64,000 nt of DNA from Verticillium longisporum (GCA_019188255.1 JAETXT010000005.1:62001-126000), one strand, 5' to 3'; shown: positions 11,522 through 25,400, counted from the first letter of the stretch. The notes: generated by a model not told the origin, from the sequence alone. Translations and numbers: made by a program.

Positions 11522-12104
11522 TGAGGGAATTATAACGGTCGATGTATGAGGTCCGGCCAGTTGGCCATTCTTTCACGAGCACACGATGGAGGGTTTGAGG
11601 GTATTGGTGGCGTTTTGGCTAGCGTTTGTTTTACAGGTTGAACTTGATCTGTGGAGCATGGTTTCGGGTTGTGCTTTGATTTGGCACTTTTCATGTACTG
11701 ATGAGTTGGGTCTGAATGAGATTATCATGTTTGTTCGTCTTTCCCTATATTTGTACTGTGAGCCTGTGGTAAGCAAGCCGCGTTCGCCGAGGCACGTGAG
11801 GCACGGCGGCCCCCTCCGCAATGTGTGTAAGTGCTCCGGTGACAAGGCCAGGGAGGCTCCCATACACCGGCCCTCGGGCCAAACATTGAGGAGAACTCCG
11901 ACACTAGTCAGGGGCACAGCGGAACCTGCGTCGGCTTTGATATGGGCAGCTTAGGAACGATGTGTCTATACAGTCCCATCGAACAAAGACGACGTACTGT
12001 AGTATTCGGTTTCGGGGCGAGTCATGACACCTATAGAGGGTGCCGTGCATGCCAGCACGTAGAACTCTAGAGGTTACAGCTCACAGGGGGTGACTAAAGT
12101 TCAA
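11522..12104. other. 3' UTR and spacer up to the RIP block
   Basis: Ordinary base composition with no supported gene. Composition changes sharply at about 12,105, where the AT-rich block starts. Confidence 0.5.
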
Positions 12105-13273
12105 CCCGACTAATTCGGAGAAAGCTCGGAGCGATAGTTAGTATAACTTAGAAGAGGATATATAACTATATAGTAGTAAAACTAATATATACTATACTTA
12201 AGATTTTTTAAAATAAGGTCTTTAATAGAAATAATAGATAAATATTTAAAGGATATATTAAGTATAATATACTCTATAAGCGAATAGCTACCCTAAGCGA
12301 ATAGCTATTCTAACCTAGATTTTATAAATATTCTAATTAATAATATAATTAAAAAGCGATAAATTAATTAAATTTAACTTCCTCGTCCAATTTAGATAAT
12401 AAGAGAATAAGCTAATAAATTTATATATTATATCTAGTCTTACTATATATAGTATAATACCGTTTCTTTAATTCCGACTAAATTAAGCGCTTTAGATTTT
12501 ACTATATTTCCTCTCTTATCTAGCTATTAACCTCCTTCTAAGTAATCTAGTCCTATCCTTTATTTAGAGTTATACTTCCTCTTTCCTAGAAACTTATTTT
12601 TTTACCTATTAATACTAGCTTAATATAGTATTTTCATTTTTAAATATTCTTATTTATAATTCTATTAAAGCAAACTAGTATATAATTCCTTTTATACCCT
12701 TTATAAAATACTTAATAGCCTTTATTAGTCTAAGTTCTAAGTAATAACTAAGGATAATATTATCTTAATAGATAAAGGGATTATAGAGAGATAAATTAAT
12801 AAAAGAATATAAAAGAAAAGGAGATATAGAAGTCGTTATATCTCGAGAAGGAAGCGTCGGAGGAAGGAACGTATTAAAGATCTTAATAGCCCTGATTTTT
12901 AGCTATAGAATAGTATATTTTTTAATAGGAATAGAGGTAAGCGTTTTCGGATTAAATTAATATAAGTACTCGGATTAACCCTAAAGGAAGTAGGGCCTAT
13001 CTAGAAGAGTATCCATTTATAATAATTAAGGGTATTAAAATTAGATAGGAATTATTATATAATAGGAAGTAACGATTTTATTTAAAAATAAAGATATATT
13101 CTTATTATAAAAACCTTAAAAAGTAAAATAAGGGAATTACTCTATATCTAATAGATTAACCCTTAGGGACTAAGTATAGATAAGGCGCTTAGACTATTTC
13201 TAGATCTATAGGGAAGTAGAGTCGGTTCTATTCTAGCTTATAAGCTAAGCTAATAAGAGATAAGAGAAATTAA

Positions 13274-14309
13274 ATAGTTATTATTATTTAATAGTTCTAT
13301 AGAATTATATAAAGATTATACTATTATATAGCTCTACCTTTTCTCTTTTTAATAATATAGATATTAATATAGTTTAGCTTTTATTTTAGCTATTAGAAGG
13401 GTTATAAGACCCTATCTTCTATAGCTTTAATTATTAATATTAGAGAGCTTCCTTAATAATAAGAAATATAACCCTTAATAAAATCGGATTATAAATTAGC
13501 CTATATAGTAGTTATTAATATTCGAGATATCTATAGTTTATATTCCCTAGAAGACGTCCCTAGAAGTATTAGTATCTTTAACTTTATATCTAGCTTCGAA
13601 AGGACTATTTCTAGGTTATAAAGAGTAAATCTAGCTCCTCGAAAACCTCCTTATATATTCTTTTATATAATTATATCCTAGAATATAATTGAAAATACTA
13701 AAAGGAAATCCTCCTTTATAATATAATTTATATCTACCTTTATTTTAATCTCGATTTATCGATTATAGGCTTTTTTAATAGTTTAAAATACTTAATATCT
13801 AGAGGTTAGAATAGATAGGATAAATAAGGAGGTACATAGAGTATAATAATATTATTATTCTTATAATAGAGCTCGAATTTAATAGAATAGTAATTTTTAT
13901 AATTATTAAAGATAAAAAGGCAAAAAATACTCGATTTATATAGCTTAATATAATAATTAAAATATTTAATTTAATTTAGATTAATATTATTTATAGTCTA
14001 GCTATTTAGAGAAGTTATAATTTTCTAATTATAAGGAAATATACCTTCTTTATATTAGGATAAGAAATAATATTTACTTATAATAATAATATATAATAGG
14101 ATATAAAACCTAATTATATTAATATTCTAGATTATTATAATTTATTCCTAATTATTTAATATAGGGGATAGGGTCTTATAACCCTTCTAATAGCTAAAAT
14201 AAAAGCTATACTATATTAATATTTATATTATTAGAAAGAGAAAAAGCAGAGCTATATAATAGTATAATTTTTATATAATTCTATAGAACTATTAAATAAT
14301 AATAACTAT
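13274..14309 (-). mobile_element. RIP-destroyed pogo/Fot transposase relic flanked by inverted repeats
   Basis: Conceptual minus-strand reading of about 13,420-14,160, ignoring mutation-type stops, aligns with the catalytic domain of the two intact-looking pogo elements in this window. It matches the PP-YII region, the 'HFD-HTKSR' region, the 'LILDGHESHHS' region carrying the second catalytic Asp, and 'PPHSSHLLQPLDVGCF' carrying the third. The C-terminal part runs on towards 13,274. The relic is bounded by a 143-bp inverted repeat (13,274-13,416 against 14,167-14,309, over 90 percent identical by eye). The left arm is part of the transposase C-terminal region, so the right arm is an inverted duplicate of coding sequence rather than a normal TIR. 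The right arm ends exactly where a copia LTR begins. Confidence 0.7.
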
Positions 14310-14597
14310 ATTAAATTAATATTAAAGGATTACCTAAGTTCGTAATTACTATATAGGATTTATTAATATAGTAATTACTAGAGCTAGGATTTATAGCTCT
14401 TAGGAGTATATAATTGATAATTTATATAATTAGTAAATTAAATAAATATATCTAATTTATATAAATAATAATAATTTAGAGAGATAGTATTAATAATGAT
14501 TATAAATCTTATATTATTAATTCTATTTATTTAAAGCTCTTAAATATAGCTAAAATAATAAATTAGGGTTTATATAAATAGTAAAGCCCTCTTAATA
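14309..14597 (+). repeat. copia LTR, copy A
   Basis: This 289-bp direct repeat of 22,141-22,429 starts TATTAAA and ends CTTAATA. Undoing RIP-type changes gives TGTTAA...TTAACA, canonical TG...CA LTR ends. Confidence 0.8.
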
Positions 14598-17000
14598 CTA
14601 ATTAATATTATATTTAATATAATATAGAATAGCTAGAGCTAGAGAAGTTAAGATCGATCCTATAAATAGTAAATTCACTATATATAAGCTTATTAATTAT
14701 ACTTTATAAATAATCGTAAGAATACTATTTACTTTAAGTATTTTAGGACTCTTATAAGAGCTTAATAATAGGGAAACGCTTTATTATATAATTTATAGGA
14801 GTACTATCTACTTTAAATATCTTAGGACTTCTATATTTAAGATTACTATTTAAAGTATATTATTAATTATTAAATCTAATAAAGGAAGCTCTATAGAATA
14901 GTTAATTGGCTATAATAGAGCTTTAATAGAATAATAATAATAAGCTCTTTAAATTATAAATATAGCTCTATAATAAAGCTAGAAAATATTTAAAAGATAT
15001 AATAGGAGTTTAATAATATTCTAAAAGAATTTAATATATTATATTTAATATAGAAAGTTAAGAAGGGTCTTAATATTAACTTTATTATTAATAGAATAGA
15101 ATTATAGTTCCCTAGATTACTAGAATCGGTATCTATAGAGCTTAAGAGTATTTAGGTCCTTAAAATAATAAATATATATAGGACTATAAAGGGAGTTTAC
15201 TTCTTAGAAGCGTTTATTAAAGACTTCTAGGGCTAGATTAAAGAGGACTTTAACTCCTATAATATAATAATAACTTAAATATTAAAGGTATATCTAATAA
15301 AGTATAGGATCCCTCTTCTAGGAGTAACAAATACTAAAACGTTAAAGAGATTAATATTAATATTCTTATAGGAAGAAATAGTTAATATAATAGAGATAAT
15401 TAGTATTAAATAGGATTTAGTATTCTAAAGAATAGAAGAATAGGGAGATTAATAGAACGATAAATAATAATCTATAGAGAATGCTTAACTATCCTAAATC
15501 CGAAAACTATAAATAGGGAGGATAGATCCTTAATAGCCCTTAATTCTAGAATTATTTAATTAATAGAATAGATAATCTAATTAAATAAGACTCTACCCTT
15601 AAATAGTATTTAGAACTTATTAACTTAGTATTATATTTTATTATTATATAAATCGGTTAATTTATTAATTAATAGAGTTATAATTAAATAATTTATATTA
15701 CTTTAGAATAAGGAGAATAATTATTCTAAGGAGACTTATAATATCTTTTATAATAAAATATATATCTTTATAAACGTTTATAAATTATTATATATCTATT
15801 ATATATAGCTCTATATATTCTTCTTAAATATACTTTTCGAATATATATAAACTTTCTTCCTAGAATATATAAACTAGAATATAGGATTCTATTAAATATA
15901 TTTAATAATTAAATAAGAATTTAACTTAGAGATTAATAGAGCTTAATATTATATAGATTAGAGCTCTATAATATTTTACTCTATAATAATAGAGACCGAT
16001 AATATAGGAAAGCTATAAATAGAAGTTCTTTAGATCCTTCTAAATAGGCTTTAATAACATTATAGAATATTTAGCCCTATATTTAAAAAAGAGATTTATC
16101 TCTATATAAATACTATAAGGGTAGTTTAAAGTATCCTAGAGCTAAAGATTATATAAATAAAACTAGAGCGATCTTTTAATATATTATCTAAATAGCTTAA
16201 AAGTATATTAAAAGTAGAAGAGAATATTAGAATACCTAGGTACTTCTATATTAATAGATATTATAGGAGGGGATATTACTAAGCTAATAGAAGAGGAGAT
16301 TATAGAGAATAATCGATATATAGAATTAATAATTATTAATTATCTAGAATTCGTAAATATTAAATATATTCTAAACTAGATTATAAATCGATAAAATATT
16401 CTTTTAAAGAATAATAATACTTAAAAGAGTAATATAAACGTATATAGGAAGTATATAGAGATTAATAGAAAGGATATTATTAATTTCTAATAGTAATAGA
16501 ACCTATTAAGAGCTCGGAATTAGATAATCCTATTTCCGATAAACTAGGAATAGATAACGTTTATAAGTCTAATCCCGAGAATAAACTAATAAATACTTAT
16601 ATTATATACTTCTTAGTAAATAAATCGTTCTAATATAGAATTAGGGGAATAATCTAAAAGCTAAAATAATAATTCTAATAGAATAGCTCTTTATTTAGTA
16701 TTAAATTAATAATACTTTTATATAATATAATATTATTCTTAATATAAATATAATATTAATTTCTATAATAGGAGCTTTATAGATAAAGGCCTTAATAGCT
16801 TTAATATTAAGCTTAATAGTTAATAAATAGGGAATAGGGGCTAGAATAAGATTTAGAATAGGAAACCCTATATCTATAATAGAAGAGATTAGTATTCTAA
16901 TATTAATTAGGAGAATTATATTCTATATTATTTTAATAGATACTCTATTCCTACTTTATATTAATAATATAGATAATCTCGGAATCTATTTAGATAATAT
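14309..17000 (+). mobile_element. truncated copia-type element, copy A (RIPped)
   Basis: An LTR (14,309-14,597) is followed by about 2.4 kb of internal sequence that matches, nearly base for base with scattered transition differences, the sequence after the LTR at 22,141. The match stops at about 16,997-17,000, where an inverted LTR begins. Compared with copy C, the pol part is missing. Confidence 0.75.
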
Positions 17001-17288
17001 TATTAAGAGGGCTTTACTATTTATATAAACCCTAATTTATTACTTAAGCTATACTTAAGAGCTCTAAATAGGTAGGGTTAGTAATATAAGACTTATAATT
17101 ATTAATAATACTATCTCTCTAATTTATTACTACCTATATAAATTAGATATACCTATCTAATTTACCGATTATATAAACTATAAATTACGTACTTTAAGAG
17201 CTATAAATCCTAGCCCTAGTAATTACTATATCGGTAAATCCTATATAGTAATTACCGACCTAGGCAATCCCCTAATATTAGTTTAATA
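17001..17288 (-). repeat. copia LTR in inverted orientation, copy B
   Basis: The reverse complement matches the LTRs at 14,309 and 22,141 over its whole length. The flanks (AATAT on the left, CTAGC on the right) do not form a target-site duplication, so it is not a simple solo LTR. It abuts the truncated end of copy A. Confidence 0.8.
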
Positions 17289-18278
17289 CTAGCTATCTTT
17301 TCTTTATAGATAGGATTACTTAAAGGACTAATATCGGGCTCTATTACCTAGGTTAATAGCTACTATAATACGCTTATAATCCTCTAGTCTCTAGCGTATT
17401 AGATCTATTATCCTAATCTATAAAATAAATAAATAAATAAGTAAATAAGTAATGATAGGAGAATAATAGATAGAATAAGGAAAGATATAGCTTAATATTA
17501 CTATTCCTATAAGTATTAAATCCCTAGTCCCTAGCGCTATAGATTAATTAAACTAGCTATTAAAAATAGCTCTCTAAGGAAACGAATTAAATTATAATTA
17601 AATAATAGGAATAGGCTTTTAAACCCTTTAAAAAGGAAATAAATAGTAATTAAATAGTATAATAGCTAATTAAATAGCGCTTTTATAATAGCTAGATATA
17701 GGCTCTTAAAGTCTCTAAATTACTAATATACTAATAGAGGGTAGAAGAATAATTATTATTGCCTCTTTTATTAGCTTTCTTAATAGGAATAATAGAATTA
17801 AACCGCCTTTAATAGGAATAATAGAATTAAATTACTTAAATAGGATTAATAGATCCTATTAAGCTAATTTAGTAAATACTATATTCTATAAATCTATATA
17901 TCGAGTTAATAAATTATAGTAATTCTATTCCTTTTACTTTCTTTCTTCCTTATAACGATTCTTTATTTTTAAGATTAGCTAGCCTAATCTACTATTTTAG
18001 AGCTCCAATAATTATTAAATCCCTATTTTTACTATTCTCTCTCTCTCTTTTTCTCTTATCTTAGCCTCGATAATACTATTTAAATATATAGCCCCTATAC
18101 TTATTAGCCCTCCTACTAAGAGAGTAGCGAAGCGTAAGAACCTAGTTAGTATTAATCGTAGGAGCTATTAATTTAGGATATAATATATATATATAATAAT
18201 ATTTATAAAGTCCCCTATTTAAAGTATTTAAAATCTTATTTTATTAATAAGTAAATTAAAACTAATACTAATAGTATA

Positions 18279-18324
18279 ACGTAATCCACAAGCGAGTGGT
18301 TCACCCAAGCGAGTGGTTCACTTC
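18279..18324 (+). repeat. left TIR of pogo copy 1
   Basis: Holds two copies of a 17-bp unit, AAGCGAGTGGTTCACYY, in tandem. It pairs with 20,092-20,137 with one mismatch. Confidence 0.95.
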
Positions 18325-18376
18325 GCCCGGGCCCACGACCTACACCTGAATTCTACAGATTCCACCTCCGCCCGCG

Positions 18377-20030
18377 ATGGAGACTCTTTCAAAAGAAGGT
18401 CAATTATTCCTTGCTATCCAAGCTATGGACAATGACCCGAACCTAAGCGCCCGGAGTGCTGCGAGGATCTACACCGTCCCCTTAACGACGCTCCTCCGAC
18501 GCCAGAAGGGCAAACCCTCCCGACGCGAAAGCCCGCCCAATTCTGCCAAATTAACAGTACTAGAAGAGAAAACTATTGTCGAATATATCCTTGACCTAGA
18601 TGCGCGATCTTACCCTCCCCGGTTGGGTGAGGTCGGAGATATGGCGAATCGCCTGCTTGCCGACCGTGACGCGCCACGCGTCGGGAAGAACTGGGCCGCA
18701 AACTTCGTCAAACGGCAACCAGAGCTCCGGACGCGTTTCTTTCGCAAGTACGACTACAAGAGGGCCCAATGCGAAGATCCGGACGCGATAAACGCGTGGT
18801 TCCGCCTCGTGCATAACATGATCGCCAAGTACGGCATCCAAGAGGCTGACATGTACAACTTTGACGAGACCGGCTTCCAGATGGGCGTTATCGCCAACGG
18901 AATGGTCGTGACCAGTTCGGAAAGACGGTCCAATGTGAAGATGAGGCAGCCAGGCAACCGGGAATGGGTTACGGTGATCCAGGGCGTTGGCGCGTTGGGT
19001 TTCTCCGTCCCGCCGTTCATCGTGGTTTCGGGCAAGTACCACCTCTCGAGCTGGTACCAGGACGACGCGATTTCTCGCGACTGGAGAATCGCAACATCTC
19101 CAAACGGCTGGACGACGAATGATATTGGTCTGGAATGGATTCGGCATTTTGACAGGCATACAAAGTCCCGTACTTCGGGCGGTTATCGCCTACTGATCCT
19201 GGATGGCCACGAAAGTCACCACTCGGTCGACTTCGAACTCTACTGCAAGGAGAACAACATCATCACACTCTGTATGCCTCCTCATTCGTCACATCTACTC
19301 CAGCCTCTCGATGTTGGGTGTTTTGGCCCACTAAAGAAAGCATACGGTCGGCAAATCGAGGATAGGATGAGGGCGGGTACAACGCACATCAGCAAAGAGG
19401 ACTTCTTCCCGGCGTTTTCGGCTGCATTTCAGCAAGCAATGACAGAAAAAACATCCAGGGAGGCTTTCGAGGAGCGGGGCTTGTCCCCCATAACCCGGAA
19501 ACAGTCCTGTCAAAGCTGGATGTGAGGTTGAGGACGACGACGCCTCCGGGGACGTCCCACGGGGAGCGTGATTCTTGGGTCTCTAAGACGCCCACTAACC
19601 TGCTCGAGGCAGGTTCCCAGACTGACTTCATCAAAGGGCGAATCTCACGCCACCAGGGAAGCTCCCCAACGTCAATTTTAGATGCTGTTGACTATCTTGC
19701 GAAGGGGACGCGGGGTGTTATGCACCAGATCGCTCTTTTGAAGTCAGAGGTTATGATCCTTCGAGAGGAAAATGCTACACTAAGCCGACGCCGGAGGGCC
19801 AAAAGCTACGTCTCCGGGAAGGAGGAAGCATGGCTGTAGGCGAGGGACAGGACAAGATTGCTCAGAAGGAAGTAGATATCCAGATAAAAGAGGAAACGCT
19901 GCAGAACCCGGGTCCCGCGTCGTGGTCCCAGCCGAAGAAACGATGCTGTAGCGTATGCGGGAAGACCGGCCACAACGCGAGAACTTGTCAGGTAGCTATC
20001 TCATCGTCTGCAAAAGACGAGGAGGAGTGA
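18377..20030 (+). pseudogene. pogo/Fot transposase, two frame breaks
   Basis: The transposase cuts and joins DNA at TA sites. From the ATG at 18,377 the first frame runs to 19,525 (382 residues). It has an N-terminal CENP-B-like helix-turn-helix (about residues 8-50) and the DNA-binding FVKRQPELRTR segment near 110-120. The DDE domain follows, with Asp163 (NFDETGFQMG), Asp276 (LILDGHESHHS) and Asp312 (QPLDVGCFGPLKKAY), which is DD35D spacing. Near 19,469-19,476 a base appears to be missing. The expected continuation (LDVRLRT...RISRHQGSSPT, then a basic RRRRAKSYVSG region) reads in another frame to 19,839. A second break at about 19,817-19,826 precedes the C-terminal module 19,830-20,030, which ends in a CCHC zinc knuckle (CSVCGKTGHNARTC). 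Rejoined, the family member would be about 550 residues. The catalytic triad is intact but a full-length product needs the breaks bridged. Confidence 0.9.
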
Positions 20031-20091
20031 TTTTAATTGATTTACGGCGTTTGGGTTGAGGTTTTCCTCGGAATGTTTGTCGGGTCGGGGT

Positions 20092-20137
20092 GAAGTGAAC
20101 CACTCGCATGGGTGAACCACTCGCTTGTGGATTACGT
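20092..20137 (-). repeat. right TIR of pogo copy 1
   Basis: Inverted partner of the left TIR. The target dinucleotide TA follows at 20,138-20,139. Confidence 0.95.
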
Positions 20138-20139
20138 TA

Positions 20140-22140
20140 TAGATAGCTCTTAATAATATACTTTAAAGACCCTTACTTATTCTATAATAATATATAGCCC
20201 TTAAAGAGGAGAAGGGTTAACTTTATAATAGGACTATCTATAAAGCTTAATTAAGCTAATATAAGTATTACCTTTAGCTTCGGGCCCCTTATAATATAAA
20301 AGAAGGAACTTATAGTCTAGGAACTTAGGGATTTTAATATATTTTTAACTATTATTATATAATAATAGACTCTATTTATTAGCTTAATTAGGATAGACTT
20401 ATTTAGAATACTTAAAATATATATCTTTATAGTAATCGATTTAAGGGTATAGTTTAATATCGTTTCCGAAAATATTATAAATATCTTTAACCTCTTTTAT
20501 AAGATCTATAAATTAAATATTAAAATATAATCTATTATATTAAAGGAACTAAAAGGGGTAATTAATTATATATTTAAAAACCTATAAATCGATAAATACT
20601 AATAGCTTATTATCCTCTAAATTATAATAGCTAAGGACTATATACTTAATATACTATTAAAGGGGCTATTCTTTACTTAAATACGAATAACGTTTAATTA
20701 TATCGAGAACTAAGTATATATTAACTTTATATTCGGAGGTTCGAGGATTATAGTCCTAATTAGCTATATTAGACCCTTTAAGAAGGAAACTTTAAAGGAT
20801 ATCTACTTAGACTTCTCGTTTAAAAGGATATAGATATTATTAATTAATTAAAATAATAATAAAAGCGAAAGCGACGATTAAAAGTATTTAAGTAATAGTA
20901 ATACTCTAGTTACTATTAAAGGGAGATATTAAGGAGATACTCGAGAATTATATCCGAATAATTAGGAACTAGATAATTCGTTTAATTAAATACCCTTTTA
21001 TGAATCTATTAATATAAATAAAAGGGACTCTATTCTAGGGATGCTTTTAGGGGCCTAAATAATTAATATTATTAATAAAACTCTTTCTTTAGAAATTACC
21101 CCTATTATTCCTTTAATTAGGAAAGCTATTACCTAGATTAGTAATTAGGGAGTAGCCTATATTTATTATAATATATTTAAAGAATTATTAGAAAGAGTAT
21201 TCTTTAATTTAATATATATTATTTTAATTAAATAGAAGATATAATAAGATACTAATTAAGCTAATATATTTTATATTCTAAAAGATAAGGAACGATAAAC
21301 TTAGAAAGCTTCTTCGATTACAGAGCCTTTAAGGAATATTAGGAAAGTCTATATTATATATAAAAGGAAGGCCGATAAAGTAAACTTAATTAATAATAAA
21401 CTATTTAATAATAATATATTTAAGAATAACCTTTTCTAGAAGGTTAAGAAGCTAGCTATTATCCTATTAAAATAGTATATCATAGATAAAGGCCCTTTTA
21501 AAGGCTTAACTATATTAAAGTTCTTAGATATTAAACTATAATCGAGGCTTATAATATAGAGATTATAGGATATTATAAACTTCTATAAATACTTTTAATT
21601 AAAAGAATAGAATATATTAGAATAAATCCTCTTAAATAGGGAAGCTATATTAATTTAGGACTTTACTAAATATAGAAGCTTTAATTATAATATTATTCCT
21701 TTATAGAAAATAAAGACGATCCTTTATAAAGCTTAATAAGTAAAAGGTATCCTAATTCTAAAGGCCCTCGAGAAATTAATTATCGAAATAGTAAAGGAAT
21801 ACTTTAAGAGAGGGGTTATCGAGGAAAGCTATACTTTATATAGGAACCTTTAGTTCCTAGTTTAAAAGAAAGATAGAAAGATAAAGCTTATTAATTTAGC
21901 TATATATATTAATAGGGTTATAATAAGGGATACTTTTATACCCCTAAGTAGAGACGATTTCTTAGAAGATTTTATAATATATAAGTTTATCTCCCTTCTT
22001 AACTTCTTTAATAAATATAATTAAATACTATTTAATAAGATTAATAGGGATATAATAATATTTATAACTTCTATTAATCTATTTAAGATATATATTCTCT
22101 TTTAAAGAGCTATTAATTTAATAGTATAGTTTATATATAT
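20140..22140 (+). mobile_element. Ty3/gypsy-like retroelement relic (RIPped)
   Basis: The stretch 21,740-22,135 reads in a single frame as a gypsy-type reverse transcriptase start with only RIP-type stops: GVIEES, then YRN-[W]-FLV-[Q]-KKD, LINLAIYINRV, IRDTFIPLSRDDF and a DFF-like segment. This is the 'SPWFLVKKKDG / INRVTIRD' region of fungal gypsy elements. The upstream part should contain gag/protease but I could not read it securely. The reverse transcriptase is cut off by a copia LTR at 22,141, so the copia element inserted into it. Pogo copy 1 lies at its left side. Confidence 0.7.
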
Positions 22141-22429
22141 TATTAAATTAATATTAAGGGATTACTTAGGTCGGTAATTACTATATAGGATTTACTAATA
22201 TAGTAATTACTAGGGCTAGGACTTATAGCTCTTAAGAATATATAGTTTATAGCTTATATAATTAATAAATTAAATAGATATATCTAATTTATATAAATAA
22301 TAGTAATTTAGAGAGATAGTATTAATAATAATTATAAATCTTATATTATTAACCCTACTTATTTAGAGCTCTTAAGTATAGCTAAAGTAATAAATTAGGG
22401 TTTATATAAATAATAAAGCCCTCTTAATA
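22141..22429 (+). repeat. copia LTR, copy C
   Basis: This 289-bp LTR matches 14,309-14,597 in direct orientation and 17,001-17,288 in inverted orientation. It lies inside the gypsy reverse transcriptase relic. Confidence 0.8.
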
Positions 22430-25400
22430 TTAATTAGTATTATATTTAATATAATATAGAATAGCTAGAGCTAGAAAAGTTAAGATCGATCCTATAAATA
22501 GTAAATTTACTATATATAAGCTTATCGATTATACTTTATAAATAATTATAAAAGTATTATTTACTTTAAGTATTTTAGGACTCTTATAAGAGCTTAATAA
22601 TAGAGAAACCCTCTATTATATAGTCTATAGGAGTATTATCTATTTCGAGTATCTTAAGACTCCTATATTTAAGATTATTACTTAAACTATATTATTAACT
22701 ATTAACTTAATAAATAAAGCTCTATAGAATAGTTAATTAATTATAATAGAGCTTAAATAGAATTAATAATAATAAGCTCCTTAGATTATAATAATAGCTC
22801 TATAATAGAACTAGAGAATATTAAAAAGATATAATAAGAGTTTAATAGTATTCTAGAAGAACTTAATATATTATATTTAATATAGAAGGTTAGGAAGGGT
22901 CCCGATATTAACTTTATTATTAATAGAATAGAATTATAATTCCCTAGATTACTAGATTTAATATCTATAGATCTTAAAAGCGCTTAGATCCTTAAAGTAA
23001 TAAGTATATATAGGACTATAAAAGAAGTTTACCTCCTAGAAGCGTTTATCGAAGACTTCTAAAGCTAAACTGAAAAGGACTTTAACTCCTATAATATAAT
23101 AATTACTTAAGTACTAAAGGTATATCTAATAGAGTACGGGATCCCTCTTCTAGGAATAATATATATTAAAATATTAAAGAGATTAATATTAATACTCTTA
23201 TATAAGGAAATACTTAATATAATAAAGTCGATTATTATTAATTAGGATTTAATATTCTAAAGAATAGAAGAATAAGGAAATTAATAGGACTATAAATAAT
23301 AATCTATAATAAACGTTTAATTATCTTAAATCCGAAAACTATAAATAAAGAGGATAGATCCTTAATAGCCCTTAATTCTAGGGTTATTTAATTAATAGAA
23401 TAAATAATCTAATTAATAAGAGATTATACTTTAATTAAAAAAGAATAAAACTTTATTTTTAAATAATATTTAGAACCTATTAGCTTAATATTATACTTTA
23501 TTGTTATATAAATCGGTAAATATATTAATTAATAGAGCTATAATTAAATAATTTATATTATTCTAGAATAAAGAGAGTAATTATTCTAATAAAATATATA
23601 ATATCTTTAATAATAAAATATATATCTTTATAGATATTTATAAACTATTATAAGTCTATTATATATAGTTCTATATACTCTTCCTTAATATACTTTTAAA
23701 GTATATATAAACTTTCTTTCTAGAATATATAAACTAGAATATAGGATTCTATTAAATATACTTAATAATTAAATAATAATTTAATTTAGAGATTAATAGA
23801 ATATAATATTATATAAACTAGAGCTTAATAACGTTTTACTCTATAATAATAAAAGCTAATAATATAAGAAAGCTATAAAGAGAATTCTTTAGATCTTTTT
23901 AAATAGGCTTTAATAATATTAGAGAATACTTAGCTCTATATTTAAAGAAGAGACTTATTTCTATATAAATGCTCTAAAGGTAATTTAAAGTATCCTAGAA
24001 CTAAAGATTATATTAATAAGATTAGAATAATCTTTTAATATATTATCTATATAGCTTAAGAATATATTAAAGGTAGAAGAGAATATTAGAATATCTAAGT
24101 ACTTCTATATTAATAAACGTTATAGGAGTAGATATTATTAAATAAATAGAAAAAGAGATCGTAGAGAATAATTAATATATAGAACTAATAATTATTAATT
24201 ATCTAGAATTTATAAATACTAGATATACTCTAAACTAGATTATAGATTAATAAAGTATTCTCTTAAGGAATAATAATACTCGAAAGAGTAATAGAAATAT
24301 ATATAGGAAGTATATAGAGATTAATAGAAAGGATATTATTAGTTTCTAATAATAATAGAACCTATTAAGAGCTAAAATTAAATAATCCTATTTCTAATAA
24401 GCTAAGAGTAAATAATATTTATAGGTCTAATCCCGAAAGCGAATTAATAAATACTTATATTATATACTTCCTAATAAATAAATTATTCTAATATATAATT
24501 AAAGGGAATAATTTAAAAGCTAAAATAATAGCTCTAATAGAATAGTTCTTTATTTAATATTAGATTATTAATACTTCTATATAATATAATATTATCCTTA
24601 ATATAAATATAATATTAATTTTAATAATAGGAGCTTTATAAATAAAGGCCTTAATAGCTTTAATATTAAGCTTAATAATTAATAAATAGGGAATAAAGGT
24701 TAAAATAAAATTTAAAATAGGAAATCCTATTTCTATAATAGAGAAGATTACTATTCTAATATTAATTAAGAGAATTATATTCTATATTATCCTAATAAAT
24801 ACTTTATTCCTCCTTTATATTAAGGATATAAATAATCTCGGAATTTATTTAAATAATATATATAATAAGCTAGTAAAGTATATTAAGGAGATCTAGAAAT
24901 ATATACCTATCTTCTATAAATAGAGCTATTTATAGTTCTTCTTAAATATAAAGATTTATATTAGCTCTAGGGTTATATATATAATAAAGATAGAGAGTAA
25001 TAGAATAGCGTTTCTAATAGAAGTAGAGCTTTGATATATTTATAAATAGTTTAATTATTTATTTATAAAGAAGCTATAGAACCTATTCTAGAGAATATAC
25101 TATAATATAAATCGGGATACTCTAGAGCTAATAAATTACTTCTATTATTATTAATAGATAAAAAGGAGGTCTCTATAATATTTTAAATTTATTTTAAAAT
25201 TAAATATTAACTTTAATTATAAGATTTTAATTAATATTATATATTTAAATAGAAAGCCTATTCTTTATATAATCGATATAAATATAGGATTCTAATCTAT
25301 AACTTTTATTTTTAATTTTATAGCTTATATAATATAGGAAGCCCTTAAAAGGTATTAATTAGATATTTATTTAAAGCTTCTAGATATTATAATTACTAAT

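Larger units (their letters stand above)
18279..20137 (+). mobile_element. pogo/Fot-type DNA transposon, copy 1 (not RIPped)
   Basis: This 1,859-bp element has normal GC content inside AT-rich RIPped DNA. Its ends are 46-bp terminal inverted repeats (18,279-18,324 and 20,092-20,137) starting ACGTAATCC, with one mismatch, flanked by TA on both sides (18,277-18,278 and 20,138-20,139). TA duplication, a DD35D transposase and a CENP-B-like helix-turn-helix place it in the pogo/Fot branch of the Tc1/mariner superfamily. Lack of RIP implies insertion after the block was mutated, or absence of close duplicates when RIP was active. TIR integrity suggests it is young, although the transposase frame is broken. 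Confidence 0.95.
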
